DNA from: Marinoscillum sp964351625
GTDB lineage: Bacteria; Bacteroidota; Bacteroidia; Cytophagales; Cyclobacteriaceae
Assembly (NCBI GenBank): GCA_964351625.1
Contig: CAYGOV010000011.1
Coordinates: 62,001-126,000 of the forward strand
Direction: 5' to 3'
DNA: 64,000 bases
A program made the position numbers and the translations under genes. Position 1 is the first letter of the stretch. Each line of letters starts with the position of its first letter. Under the pieces are notes generated by a model, which was not told where the DNA came from, searched no databases, and worked only from the letters and a program-made list of their open reading frames with translations. Below are positions 34,574 to 43,406 of the stretch, one piece after another.

Positions 34574-35449
34574 ATGATTAAATACAATCCAAAGTCTTGG
34601 TTTTCATTACTTTTTGATGTCTATAGCAGATATGTCATAAAGCTACTTTTTCCCCTATTGTTATTTATAGGTGTCTTCACACTTTTGCTTTGCTTCCTTT
34701 TTATAGATGTAATTGGTGTGCGCTACAATGGGACTATGGCTTTTCACTCCATTTTAGGTATGATATTAGGCCTATTCTTGGTGCTACGCACCAATACCGC
34801 CTATGACAGATGGTGGGAGGGGCGAAAGCTTTGGGGACAACTAGTAAACGACTCAAGACAACTTGCTATTAAACTGGACACTTTTCTTCCAAATAGCTCG
34901 AAAGATGACCGGGCATTTTTCAGAAGAATGATTCCTAATGAGGCTTTTTCAATGAAAGAACACCTCCGTGATAGCATTCTAATTGGTGAGTTGGATCTTA
35001 TAAATGACGAAATCAAACAGCAAGTAATTGATTGTAAACATCGCCCCAATATGATAAATAAATTGCTTTACAGACGAGTACAAAAATGTCTTGAAGAAGG
35101 CACTCTATCGCCTGAACATTTATTCGTACTTGACAAAGAAATCAAAGGGTTTACGGATATAATAGGAGCGTGTGAGCGGATAAAATCTACCCCAATTCCC
35201 TATTCTTATAGCATGTTCATCAAAAAATTCCTTTTTGTATACTCTATCACCTTGCCCATAAGTTTCTTATGGGATTTTGGCTATTGGACTGTGGCAATAG
35301 TGATGCTCGCCTTCTACTTTTTAGTCAGTGTAGAACTTATTGCAGAAGAAATTGAAGACCCTTTCGGTAAAGACATCAATGACTTGCCTCTCGACGAACT
35401 AACGGTGAAGATCAAAATGAACGTTGCGGAAATTTTGCGCGATAATTAA
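34574..35449 (+). CDS. bestrophin-family chloride channel
   Basis: This 291-residue inner-membrane protein has bestrophin features: SWFSLLFDVYSRYVIK at the start, HSILGMILGLFLVLRTNTAYDRWWEGRKLWG as the core signature (about 55-85), and PFGKDINDLPLD near the end. Bacterial bestrophins conduct anions or cations as pentamers. It closes the ceramidase/GH3 operon, 19 bp after the GH3 stop, and its 3' end overlaps the opposing ABC permease by 4 bp. Confidence 0.93.
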   Translation: MIKYNPKSWFSLLFDVYSRYVIKLLFPLLLFIGVFTLLLCFLFIDVIGVRYNGTMAFHSILGMILGLFLVLRTNTAYDRWWEGRKLWGQLVNDSRQLAIKLDTFLPNSSKDDRAFFRRMIPNEAFSMKEHLRDSILIGELDLINDEIKQQVIDCKHRPNMINKLLYRRVQKCLEEGTLSPEHLFVLDKEIKGFTDIIGACERIKSTPIPYSYSMFIKKFLFVYSITLPISFLWDFGYWTVAIVMLAFYFLVSVELIAEEIEDPFGKDINDLPLDELTVKIKMNVAEILRDN

Positions 35450-37869
35450 TCATCTTTAAGAGTATCCGCAGGATTAATGCGAGCAGTACTGATAGTCGTA
35501 TAGCTAATAGTGAGGATGGCAACCAATAAGGTGCTCACAAAAGCTATCGCGAAAAACTGCGGCTCCATACCTATACTATATGCAAATGAGCCCAACCACT
35601 TATTGAGAAGATATGCAGCTATAGGTGTGGTAATGACAAATGCTATTGTCATCAAAACGATCACTTCTTTAGAGAAAATAGATAGAATCTGATAAATGGA
35701 AGCACCAAGCACTTTCCTGACTCCTATCTCTTTCGTTTTATTCATTGCCATGAATGAGATCAACCCATAAAGCCCGAAACAGCCAATTAGTAAGGAAACA
35801 CCAGCAAATATTCTCAGAAGTGAAGTTATGTTTTGGACCTCCTCATAATTTTCAGCAATACTCTCATCGTAGAAGTCGTAGACCATGGAGTACTTAGGAA
35901 ATATTTGCTCCCAAGTTTTCTCAAAATGAGCGGTAGCCTCTGGAATTGCTTGTATAGATGACGCTCTGAATGACATATTGTAAAAAATTTTAGGCGCATA
36001 GAGCATGATCACATAATCAAGTTCTTCTTCAAGAGAATAGGTGTGAAAATTCTCTATCACCCCAACTATTTTCTTGTTACCACCCCATCCTGTATCTAGC
36101 GTTTCACCTATCACTTCCTCATAGCGATCTTTGAATCCCATGAGGTCTGCCACTTTCTTATTAACAACTATGTGAGTGCCGTCATCTTTCTCTATGCCGT
36201 GGCCTGCAACCAAACCTATCTGAAAAAGCATTAAATAGTCTTCATCAACAGCCTTGAAATTACCATGATAGCTCTTTTCTGATTCCAATGGTGCATAGTT
36301 GAAATTACTCTTCGAATTCGAATTTCCGGTCGGTTCACTGAGTCCATAGGAGACTTGCGTGATAGCAGGAGAGCCTAGCAACTCCGCTTTAAATCTCTCC
36401 AATTTCAAAGAGTCTCGCTCAGGCAAATAACTAGACATTATGGCTTCCTTATCAAACCCGAGATCCTTATTAAGGAAAAATTCTGTTTGCGAAGAAACGA
36501 TCAACGTACCAATGATTAAAAACTGAGTAATACTAAACTGCAAAGTCACAAGCCCCTTTCTGAGTGGTAAACTACCTGATTGCGTCCTCCCATTGATCTT
36601 CTTTTTGAGAGCATCTATCGCATTCATTCGAGAAAGCAATAGAGCTGGATAAAACCCGGAAAGTAAAGTGACACAAACAAAAAGCCCAAGCATGAAGAAA
36701 ATGGTCTGTGGGGAATTTATCAAATCAAGTGAAAGTTCATAACCAATAATATCTACTAAAGACTTAAACATAATCTCGGCAATAGCCAAAGCAATAATGA
36801 GTGCAAACAAAGTGATCATTGCAATCTCCGAAAGAAACTGAATGACTAGTTGATTGGTCATTCCCCCTATAGCTTTTCGCACTCCTATTTCTTTCGCTCG
36901 ATTCGCGGCTTGTGCAGTTGCTAGATTGACGAAGTTGATACTTGCGGTAAGCACTAGAAAAAGCCCAATGATACCAAGTGCAAACAAAAACTCTACAGAT
37001 GATGCATTGGAATAAGCTCCGTACTCATCATCAAAAGCAATTTCTTCGAACGGCTGAACAACGTATTTAGTCTCTTCCGATTCCCCCTCCCCTAGATATT
37101 TTTCAGCGAAATCCACCAGTTTAATCTCAAAAGCATCTTTGTTAAAAGGCTGATGAGGTATAAAGTAAGTATGTGTGGCTGAGCTTGTAGAGTGCCACTC
37201 TGTATTGTCAAAATAAGGATTGATATCGCCTTCTTGACTTTGGAATTCAAACAAATATTTAAAGGGTAAAACCGTAGGTTGTACAGGATCGTCGATAACT
37301 CCAACTATAGTAAAGTCCCGAACACTGGCAAAATTGATCGTCCTACCTAGTGCTTTACTTGCTTGCTCTCTTTTCAGTCCAAAAAGTAACTCTATTTGAG
37401 AAAGACATACCACTACGGTCTGAGGTTCTGAAAGAGCGGTACTTTGATCTCCTGCCACCCAAACCACATCGAACATATCAAAAAAGGAGGATTCCGTAAA
37501 GGCTATGCCATCATCGATAAGAAACTTCTTTAATTGACCATCTTCTACCACATTCAATTGATCCCCGCCCGGATAGTAGGTTCTAACCAGATATTTGATC
37601 TCGGGATAGTCCGACTTGAGCGCAGGACCAACAGGATTTTGTGTCCCTTGGGTTTTTTCTACCCGATCAGGGTAGATGTTGTTCATGACTATCCTATAGA
37701 TTTCTCCCCTTTTGGTCTGATTGAGATCAAAGCTATTCTCATATTGGATGACTTTGAAAATCACCAAGGCACAGCCAATGCCTAAGGCAAGCCCAAATAC
37801 ATTAAGTATGGTGTAAATTTTATTGCGTCTGAGGTTGCGCAATGCTGTGATGAGATAATTTCGAAACAT
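35446..37869 (-). CDS. ABC transporter permease (MacB/FtsX type, two FtsX domains)
   Basis: This 807-residue membrane protein opens MFRNYLITALRNLRRNKIY and has a periplasmic MacB domain after each N-terminal helix. It has two FtsX modules marked AANRAKEIGVRKAIGG (about 325) and MNKTKEIGVRKVLGA (about 715). Such Bacteroidota permeases work with a separate ATPase to export peptides or lipoproteins, or act mechanically on envelope proteins. No ATPase gene is adjacent, so this is an orphan. It is monocistronic. Confidence 0.92.
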   Translation of the reverse strand: MFRNYLITALRNLRRNKIYTILNVFGLALGIGCALVIFKVIQYENSFDLNQTKRGEIYRIVMNNIYPDRVEKTQGTQNPVGPALKSDYPEIKYLVRTYYPGGDQLNVVEDGQLKKFLIDDGIAFTESSFFDMFDVVWVAGDQSTALSEPQTVVVCLSQIELLFGLKREQASKALGRTINFASVRDFTIVGVIDDPVQPTVLPFKYLFEFQSQEGDINPYFDNTEWHSTSSATHTYFIPHQPFNKDAFEIKLVDFAEKYLGEGESEETKYVVQPFEEIAFDDEYGAYSNASSVEFLFALGIIGLFLVLTASINFVNLATAQAANRAKEIGVRKAIGGMTNQLVIQFLSEIAMITLFALIIALAIAEIMFKSLVDIIGYELSLDLINSPQTIFFMLGLFVCVTLLSGFYPALLLSRMNAIDALKKKINGRTQSGSLPLRKGLVTLQFSITQFLIIGTLIVSSQTEFFLNKDLGFDKEAIMSSYLPERDSLKLERFKAELLGSPAITQVSYGLSEPTGNSNSKSNFNYAPLESEKSYHGNFKAVDEDYLMLFQIGLVAGHGIEKDDGTHIVVNKKVADLMGFKDRYEEVIGETLDTGWGGNKKIVGVIENFHTYSLEEELDYVIMLYAPKIFYNMSFRASSIQAIPEATAHFEKTWEQIFPKYSMVYDFYDESIAENYEEVQNITSLLRIFAGVSLLIGCFGLYGLISFMAMNKTKEIGVRKVLGASIYQILSIFSKEVIVLMTIAFVITTPIAAYLLNKWLGSFAYSIGMEPQFFAIAFVSTLLVAILTISYTTISTARINPADTLKDD

Positions 37870-37999
37870 AGGTTTATCGGTATGTCTCGTATTGGGTCAA
37901 CTAATGTGCCAATAGACTAAATCATGGATTCAACCACATAGGGCTTACTTTCAATAAAATTGGTGTAAAATTATGGACACATAAGTGTCCAATATCGGT

Positions 38000-38887
38000 C
38001 TATATTGGCACGTTGACGTGCTTCTCTGCATGGTAGGATGATCTTACCAATGGGCCAGACTCTACATACTTAAGTCCACGCTTTAGACCTTCTTCTCTCA
38101 ATGCATCAAATTGATCCGGATGAATAAACTCCGCCACTTCGATGTGTCTTTTCGTTGGCTGTAGGTATTGACCAAGCGTCAGTATATCCAAACCATTCTC
38201 CACCAAGTCATCGATCGCTTTGTGTACTTCATCAATGGTTTCTCCAAGCCCAAGCATAATGCCGGACTTAGTGCGCATCCCAGCAGCTTTTGTAAGTCTA
38301 GTCTGCTCCAGACTTCTTTCATATCTCGCCTGCGGCCTTACTCTTCGGTAAAGTCGCTCTACAGTTTCCATATTGTGAGAAACCACTTCTTGTCCACCTT
38401 CTATCATTCGGTAAAGAGCATCCCAGTTACCTTTCACATCTGGAATCAAGGTTTCTATGGTAGTTTCCGGACTAAGTTCTTTTACCAACCGCACAGTTTG
38501 GTACCAAACCTCAGCTCCTCGGTCCTTTAGTTCATCTCTATTCACTGAAGTAAGCACTGCATGCTTTACACCCATAGTTTTGATAGCTTCTGCAACTCTC
38601 AAAGGCTCTGCCTCGTCATACTCGGGTGGTCTTCCAGTAGCCACCGCACAAAACGTACAACTCCGCGTACAGACATTACCAAGGATCATAAAAGTGGCCG
38701 TGCCTGCTCCCCAACATTCACCCATATTTGGGCAATTACCACTTTCACAAATGGTATGAAGTTTATGCTGATCTACAATCTTTCGAACACTCGCATACTC
38801 CTTCCCTACTGGCAGCTTTACCCTGAGCCAGTTCGGTTTTTTGATCTTTTTAGCTTGATCTTGGGATACGGTAGGTAGTTCTATCAT
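38000..38887 (-). CDS. lipA: lipoyl synthase
   Basis: This 295-residue radical-SAM enzyme inserts two sulfurs into octanoyl chains on E2 and H proteins. The auxiliary cluster is held by C47, C52 and C58 (CESGNCPNMGEC) and the SAM cluster by C73, C77 and C80 (CTRSCTFC). The C-terminal serine motif (GPLVRSSYHAEKH) is present. Lipoyl cofactor is needed by the dehydrogenase complexes whose E1 genes also lie in this window (41.4 and 60.9 kb). Confidence 0.98.
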   Translation of the reverse strand: MIELPTVSQDQAKKIKKPNWLRVKLPVGKEYASVRKIVDQHKLHTICESGNCPNMGECWGAGTATFMILGNVCTRSCTFCAVATGRPPEYDEAEPLRVAEAIKTMGVKHAVLTSVNRDELKDRGAEVWYQTVRLVKELSPETTIETLIPDVKGNWDALYRMIEGGQEVVSHNMETVERLYRRVRPQARYERSLEQTRLTKAAGMRTKSGIMLGLGETIDEVHKAIDDLVENGLDILTLGQYLQPTKRHIEVAEFIHPDQFDALREEGLKRGLKYVESGPLVRSSYHAEKHVNVPI

Positions 38888-38945
38888 GAATCTAGATTAT
38901 GATGCAAAGAAAGCTTTAGGGTTTCAAAGTTCCAAACCACTAAAA

Positions 38946-39647
38946 TCAGTGTCTTGTTCCCCAGTAGAAGGTAAAATACAAAGCAGTGAAAACAGCTGAA
39001 TTGTCCTGAGAAGGTACAAGAATTATCTCTTTAGGAAATGCTTCTAATGAGATGCCAGTTTCTACTCCGGCAACATTATTCTTAAATGCACCAAATTCAA
39101 AAGATAGTCCAGCTTTTGCATTAAGCCCAAAAACGACATCTGACTCTCCAATTCCTCTAAATACTTTACCCGAGCCTTGAATGGTATTGACGTTTCTATA
39201 CTTGGAAGCATCGTACGGGACATATTTTCCGTTGTAAAGCACATAATAAGGTGCAATCAAGCCCACCGTAGGACCCGCCGAAAAAACTGCACTTATCTGT
39301 ACACCTTGTTGTGGTGCCTTTTTGTAAAGAAGGATATCTCGACCATAATTGGTCCGAATAGAAAAAAGAAAATTTTCCTTACCCCATACGAAACGACTTC
39401 CAGAACTCGCATCTGTATATCGAAATTCCTGTGGATGTTTGACATTAAAAAATTCCAACCCATAAGTAGCAAATACATCCCCCTTTTGACGATGTGCATA
39501 TTTGAGAACTACACCTCCGACAAGGCCCGAATTAGTATTTTTATTGACGCCCCATGTAAACTCACGGCTATAATCATCCATACCATTCTGCGCGTAAGCA
39601 CCCGCTGACAGGACCATTATTAAGCACAACAAGAGTTTCTTCATCAT
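38946..39647 (-). CDS. exported outer-membrane beta-barrel-like protein
   Basis: This 233-residue protein has a signal peptide (KKLLLCLIMVLSAGAYAQ) and alternating strand patterns ending FTALYFTFYWGTRH, typical of small Bacteroidota barrels. I do not recognise a more exact family. It sits 58 bp upstream of lipA on the same strand and 46 bp downstream of ytxJ. Its role is unknown. Confidence 0.75.
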   Translation of the reverse strand: MMKKLLLCLIMVLSAGAYAQNGMDDYSREFTWGVNKNTNSGLVGGVVLKYAHRQKGDVFATYGLEFFNVKHPQEFRYTDASSGSRFVWGKENFLFSIRTNYGRDILLYKKAPQQGVQISAVFSAGPTVGLIAPYYVLYNGKYVPYDASKYRNVNTIQGSGKVFRGIGESDVVFGLNAKAGLSFEFGAFKNNVAGVETGISLEAFPKEIILVPSQDNSAVFTALYFTFYWGTRH

Positions 39648-39693
39648 TAAAATAATTTGCTTATCAAAGAAACAGGAATAAGCTCGAATAACC

Positions 39694-40053
39694 TTAAACG
39701 GTCATTGCATTAATTCGGCCAGTGATATCAGCAAAGGATATTCCGAAATGTGAATTGTCTAAAACGCATTGGCCATTTACAATGATCAATGTCTGTGGAG
39801 ATTGATGGATGATACCATATCTAGTAGCTATTTCATTAGAGACATCCCTATGATTAATCAAATCCAGATAATAAGGCTTAAGGTCTTTGGCGGAAAGATT
39901 ATCCCATTTGCTCTCGAAGCGATTAAGGGTGGCAGCACTAATCGAACATCGGATGCTATGCTTAAATATTAAGACAGGATGCTCCTTTGATTCTTTATCA
40001 ATTGCATTAAGCTGCTCTATTGAGCGAAGGGTATTCCAAGTGATGTTAGTCAT
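39694..40053 (-). CDS. ytxJ: bacilliredoxin YtxJ (bacillithiol redox protein)
   Basis: I start it at ATG 40053 (MTNITWNTLRSIEQL), giving 119 residues, close to YtxJ family length. The monothiol site is C36 in KHSIRCSISA, within a thioredoxin-like fold. YtxJ is linked to bacillithiol-protein mixed disulfides. The bacillithiol genes bshC and ypdA lie at 53.7-56.8 kb in this window. The start overlaps the stop of the RYS-repeat gene by 8 bp, so the two are translated together. Confidence 0.88.
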   Translation of the reverse strand: MTNITWNTLRSIEQLNAIDKESKEHPVLIFKHSIRCSISAATLNRFESKWDNLSAKDLKPYYLDLINHRDVSNEIATRYGIIHQSPQTLIIVNGQCVLDNSHFGISFADITGRINAMTV

Positions 40054-41281
40054 TCCAGATTTCTGCTTCTTTACGGTCAAACTTTGGTTTAGATATTTTA
40101 TCCGTAACAGCGTCTGGCTGCTCTTTGTTCCCATTCATTCTCGTCCACATCAAATTCCATTTTCTGAGGCTCTTCCGCAGCATTTCGCTATCTTGATGCG
40201 CATGACTATACTTAGAACTAGGGTGCATTTCATGGGTGTTGATCCATTTCAACTTGTAATTACCCATGTAATCCGATGAGGATTTTTGTTGCTGTGGATC
40301 ATAGCGAGGTATTTTAGCACTGGCTTCAAACGATTTGGTTTTGTTGGAGAGCACTATATTCTCTACAGAATATAGCCAGTTGAGTCGCTTTCGAGAAAAC
40401 CCTTGATAATTAGCTTCTGTATCATCATAGACATATTCTTGTCTTTTTTTCTTATTCACATCAAATCGATGTTTATTAGTTGAATACGCAGGTTTGATCC
40501 AGTCCCAATTCATATCATTATAGGGTGAGCCTGCCGAATATCTTGGCGAGACACCTTGATCATTTTTGCCAAATGGAGATCCTGCTGAGTATCGCGGTGC
40601 AGCTTTTTGATCCTTTGGCCCGAATGGTGAACCACCAGAATAGCGAGGAGAAACAGCAACATCTTTTCTTGAAAAAGGCTTACCAGCGGAATAACGAGAT
40701 GAAGCACCTTGATCTTTCTTTGTAAATGGGGAACCAGCCGAATAACGAGGTGCAACCTGTCCACGTTCTTTTGGAGAAAATGGCGATCCCATCGAATACC
40801 TAGTAGGTGATGGTTGATCCTTTCTGGAAAATTGTGAGCCTGAAGAATACCTTGGGCTTACAGCAATACGATTTTTACTGAAAGATGAACTTGAAGAAGA
40901 ATATCTTGGTGATGATTGCTTGCTACGCAAAACGCCAGCCATACCTCCACTTGAGTATCTAGGACTCTTGTTTTGATAGCTTTTAAAAAGATTCTGCCTG
41001 TTCTGGCTTACTCGAGGACTCGCAGAGTTGCGTTTATTAAATGAGGCAAATGGTGAACCCGAAGAATATCTTGGGCTGGAGCTATTTGCTTTTGACGCGC
41101 TTGATGAAGAAGAACTTCCACCTTTTTTCTTATTGCCAAAAAGGGAACCTCCTCCCTTATTCTTCGACTTTTGTGTCTTGAGCTTATTTTCAGAATCGGT
41201 AATAAGCTGGGCGTTTGATTGGTGCTGACCAACCAAAACCAGAAACAGGGTAAAAGATAAGATTATGAGAATTCTCTTCAA
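40046..41281 (-). CDS. exported RYS-repeat protein
   Basis: This 411-residue protein starts at TTG and has a signal peptide (KRILIILSFTLFLVLVGQH). After a Ser/Gly/Lys-rich stretch, residues about 70-260 hold around eleven imperfect units of about 20 residues built on PRYSAGSPFxxKDQ, some with RYSSGS or RYSMGS. The C-terminal 140 residues (FDVNKKKRQEYVYDDTEAN, NYKLKWINTHEMHP) are non-repetitive. I know no family. The basic, serine-rich repeats suggest an unstructured wall- or DNA-binding tail. It is coupled to the bacilliredoxin gene. Confidence 0.75.
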   Translation of the reverse strand: MKRILIILSFTLFLVLVGQHQSNAQLITDSENKLKTQKSKNKGGGSLFGNKKKGGSSSSSSASKANSSSPRYSSGSPFASFNKRNSASPRVSQNRQNLFKSYQNKSPRYSSGGMAGVLRSKQSSPRYSSSSSSFSKNRIAVSPRYSSGSQFSRKDQPSPTRYSMGSPFSPKERGQVAPRYSAGSPFTKKDQGASSRYSAGKPFSRKDVAVSPRYSGGSPFGPKDQKAAPRYSAGSPFGKNDQGVSPRYSAGSPYNDMNWDWIKPAYSTNKHRFDVNKKKRQEYVYDDTEANYQGFSRKRLNWLYSVENIVLSNKTKSFEASAKIPRYDPQQQKSSSDYMGNYKLKWINTHEMHPSSKYSHAHQDSEMLRKSLRKWNLMWTRMNGNKEQPDAVTDKISKPKFDRKEAEIWND

Positions 41282-41354
41282 AAGCTGATGTGACTAAGTA
41301 TCAAAGATTCAGATTTTAAAAGCAAATCCCAATCAAATCGAGCGATATCGCTGA

Positions 41355-43328
41355 TTAATAACGGATTAAAGCCTCAATTTTGTCTTTTAATCTTGCTTTG
41401 GCTAGGAAATTTTCCTCCAAAGCTTTCGCAAATGGTACAGGCGTATCCAAACTTGCAACTCGACCGACCGGCGCATCGAGATGTTCAAAGCAATGTTCGC
41501 CTATCCATGCAGCAATCTCACCACCAATACCCCCTGTCATGCAATCCTCATGAAGTAAAATGACTCTTCCTGTCTTTTGGACTGTAGCTCGAACTGCTAC
41601 TTCGTCCCAAGGTAAGAGCGTTCTCAAATCTAGAACATCAGCAGAAACCCCCAACTCCTGAGTGATTTCCATTGCCCAATGAACCCCCATTCCATAAGTA
41701 ATGATCGAAAGTTGATCGCCAATACTCGTAAGTGCTGCTTTACCAACTTCTGTCGTGTAATAACCATCGGGCACATCACCCAGAAGTGAACGATATAGCA
41801 TTTTGTGCTCAAAATATAAATATGGATTTGGGTCCGCTATAGCCGCATTGAGAAGACCTTTCGCATCTGCAGGATTTGAAGGATAAACCACTTTCAGACC
41901 CGGTGTATGGGTAAACCAAGCTTCATTTGACTGGGAATGAAATGGACCAGCACCTGATCCAGCGCCTGTAGGCATACGAACTACTACATCTGCATTTTGA
42001 GCCCATCGGTAATGGGATTTTGCTAGATTGTTAATGATCTGATTGAATCCGCAAGTGACGAAATCTGCAAACTGCATCTCTACTACACTTTTCATCTTAG
42101 CTATGGAAAGACCTAGACCTATCCCCACAATGGCAGACTCACAAAGTGGTGTATTGCGTACGCGCTCCTTACCAAACTGAGCAACAAACCCATCGGTAAT
42201 TTTGAAAACACCACCATAGTCCGCCACATCCTGACCCATAATAACTAGCTCTGGATAGCGCTCCATGCTTTCCCTTAACCCATCTGATATTGCATCAATA
42301 AAGCGTTTATTCGTGTGCTCCGAATTTGGTTCTGTTAATTCTGGCTCATGTGAAGCAAACAAATCAGCAACCTCTTGTGCAGGATCAACTACAATCTCTG
42401 GTTCTGCAAAAGCAAGCTGAACTGCAACGCTAATTTCCTTTCTTATTTCATCTTTCACCGTGTCTAAGCCACTTTTATCAATGACCTTTTCGGCTACTAA
42501 ATATTGCTCATAGTTGGTGATGGGGTCTTTTTTGCCCCAAAATTCCATCAGCTCATCAGGCACATATTTGGTACCTGAAGCCTCCTCATGTCCTCGCATC
42601 CTAAAAGTGCGCGCTTCAAATATTATAGGTCTTGGGTTTTCACGAATACTCTCCACGAGAGGCTCCAACTCATTCAATACTTCAAGAATATTATTCCCTT
42701 CTACACTGTAAGCTTCCATGCCATAGGCTGGACCTTTCACCACAAAAGATTCGAAGTTGAATTGTTCCGAACTTGGCGTAGAAAGGCCATATCCATTGTT
42801 TTCTATCACGAAAATCACAGGTAGATTCCAAACAGACGCCACATTGAGCGCTTCATGAAAATCGCCCTCACTTGCCCCTCCATCTCCTGTGAAAACCAAT
42901 GTCGCCTTTTGGTCTTTTCTTAACAAACTCGCCAATGCAATTCCATCTGCAACCCCCAGTTGTGGACCCAGATGTGAAATCATACCAACAATATGATGCT
43001 CGTTGGTGCCAAAATGAAAAGAACGGTCCCTGCCTTTAGTGAACCCATTGGCTTTGCCTTGAAACTGCTCAAATAATCGCGTAAGAGGTACTTCTCGGCT
43101 AGTAAAGACACCAAGATTACGGTGCATTGGCAAGATGTATTCCTCAGGATTAAGGGCCATTGCAGCACCAACAGAAATAGCTTCCTGACCGATGCCCGAA
43201 AACCATTTACTTATTTTACCCTGACGTAGCAGGATAAGCATTTTCTCTTCTATAAGTCTAGGCTTAACGAGTTGGTGGTAAATAGCTAAAAGTTGCTCGT
43301 CGCTACGGTTTTTTCGGTCAAAATTCAT
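41355..43328 (-). CDS. 2-oxoacid dehydrogenase E1, alpha and beta subunits fused
   Basis: I start it at ATG 43328 (MNFDRKNRSDEQLLA), because the longer start lies inside a -7 box, giving 657 residues. The alpha half carries the thiamine pyrophosphate motif GDGGASEGDFHEALN with IENNGYGL and the HxxGH-like RGHEEASG. The beta half starts near residue 330 (RFIDAISDGLRESMERYPE) with MPTGAGSGAGPFHSQSNE. The fused form resembles branched-chain (2-oxoisovalerate) dehydrogenase E1 of Bacteroidota. It needs an E2 with a lipoyl group; none lies beside it. It diverges from the M16 gene. Confidence 0.93.
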   Translation of the reverse strand: MNFDRKNRSDEQLLAIYHQLVKPRLIEEKMLILLRQGKISKWFSGIGQEAISVGAAMALNPEEYILPMHRNLGVFTSREVPLTRLFEQFQGKANGFTKGRDRSFHFGTNEHHIVGMISHLGPQLGVADGIALASLLRKDQKATLVFTGDGGASEGDFHEALNVASVWNLPVIFVIENNGYGLSTPSSEQFNFESFVVKGPAYGMEAYSVEGNNILEVLNELEPLVESIRENPRPIIFEARTFRMRGHEEASGTKYVPDELMEFWGKKDPITNYEQYLVAEKVIDKSGLDTVKDEIRKEISVAVQLAFAEPEIVVDPAQEVADLFASHEPELTEPNSEHTNKRFIDAISDGLRESMERYPELVIMGQDVADYGGVFKITDGFVAQFGKERVRNTPLCESAIVGIGLGLSIAKMKSVVEMQFADFVTCGFNQIINNLAKSHYRWAQNADVVVRMPTGAGSGAGPFHSQSNEAWFTHTPGLKVVYPSNPADAKGLLNAAIADPNPYLYFEHKMLYRSLLGDVPDGYYTTEVGKAALTSIGDQLSIITYGMGVHWAMEITQELGVSADVLDLRTLLPWDEVAVRATVQKTGRVILLHEDCMTGGIGGEIAAWIGEHCFEHLDAPVGRVASLDTPVPFAKALEENFLAKARLKDKIEALIRY

Positions 43329-43346
43329 GGGGCTTTGAAATTTGCC

Positions 43347-43354
43347 CAAAGGTA
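43347..43354 (-). promoter_or_regulatory. -7 box of the E1 alpha/beta gene
   Basis: TACCTTTG on the minus strand matches TAnnTTTG, 18 bp before ATG 43328. It supports that start over an earlier one. A clear -33 box is not seen. Confidence 0.5.
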
Positions 43355-43406
43355 ATTTTTATCCGATCAAGAAAACCACTTGGTTTGGTTAATTTTGGCG
43401 GCTTAT

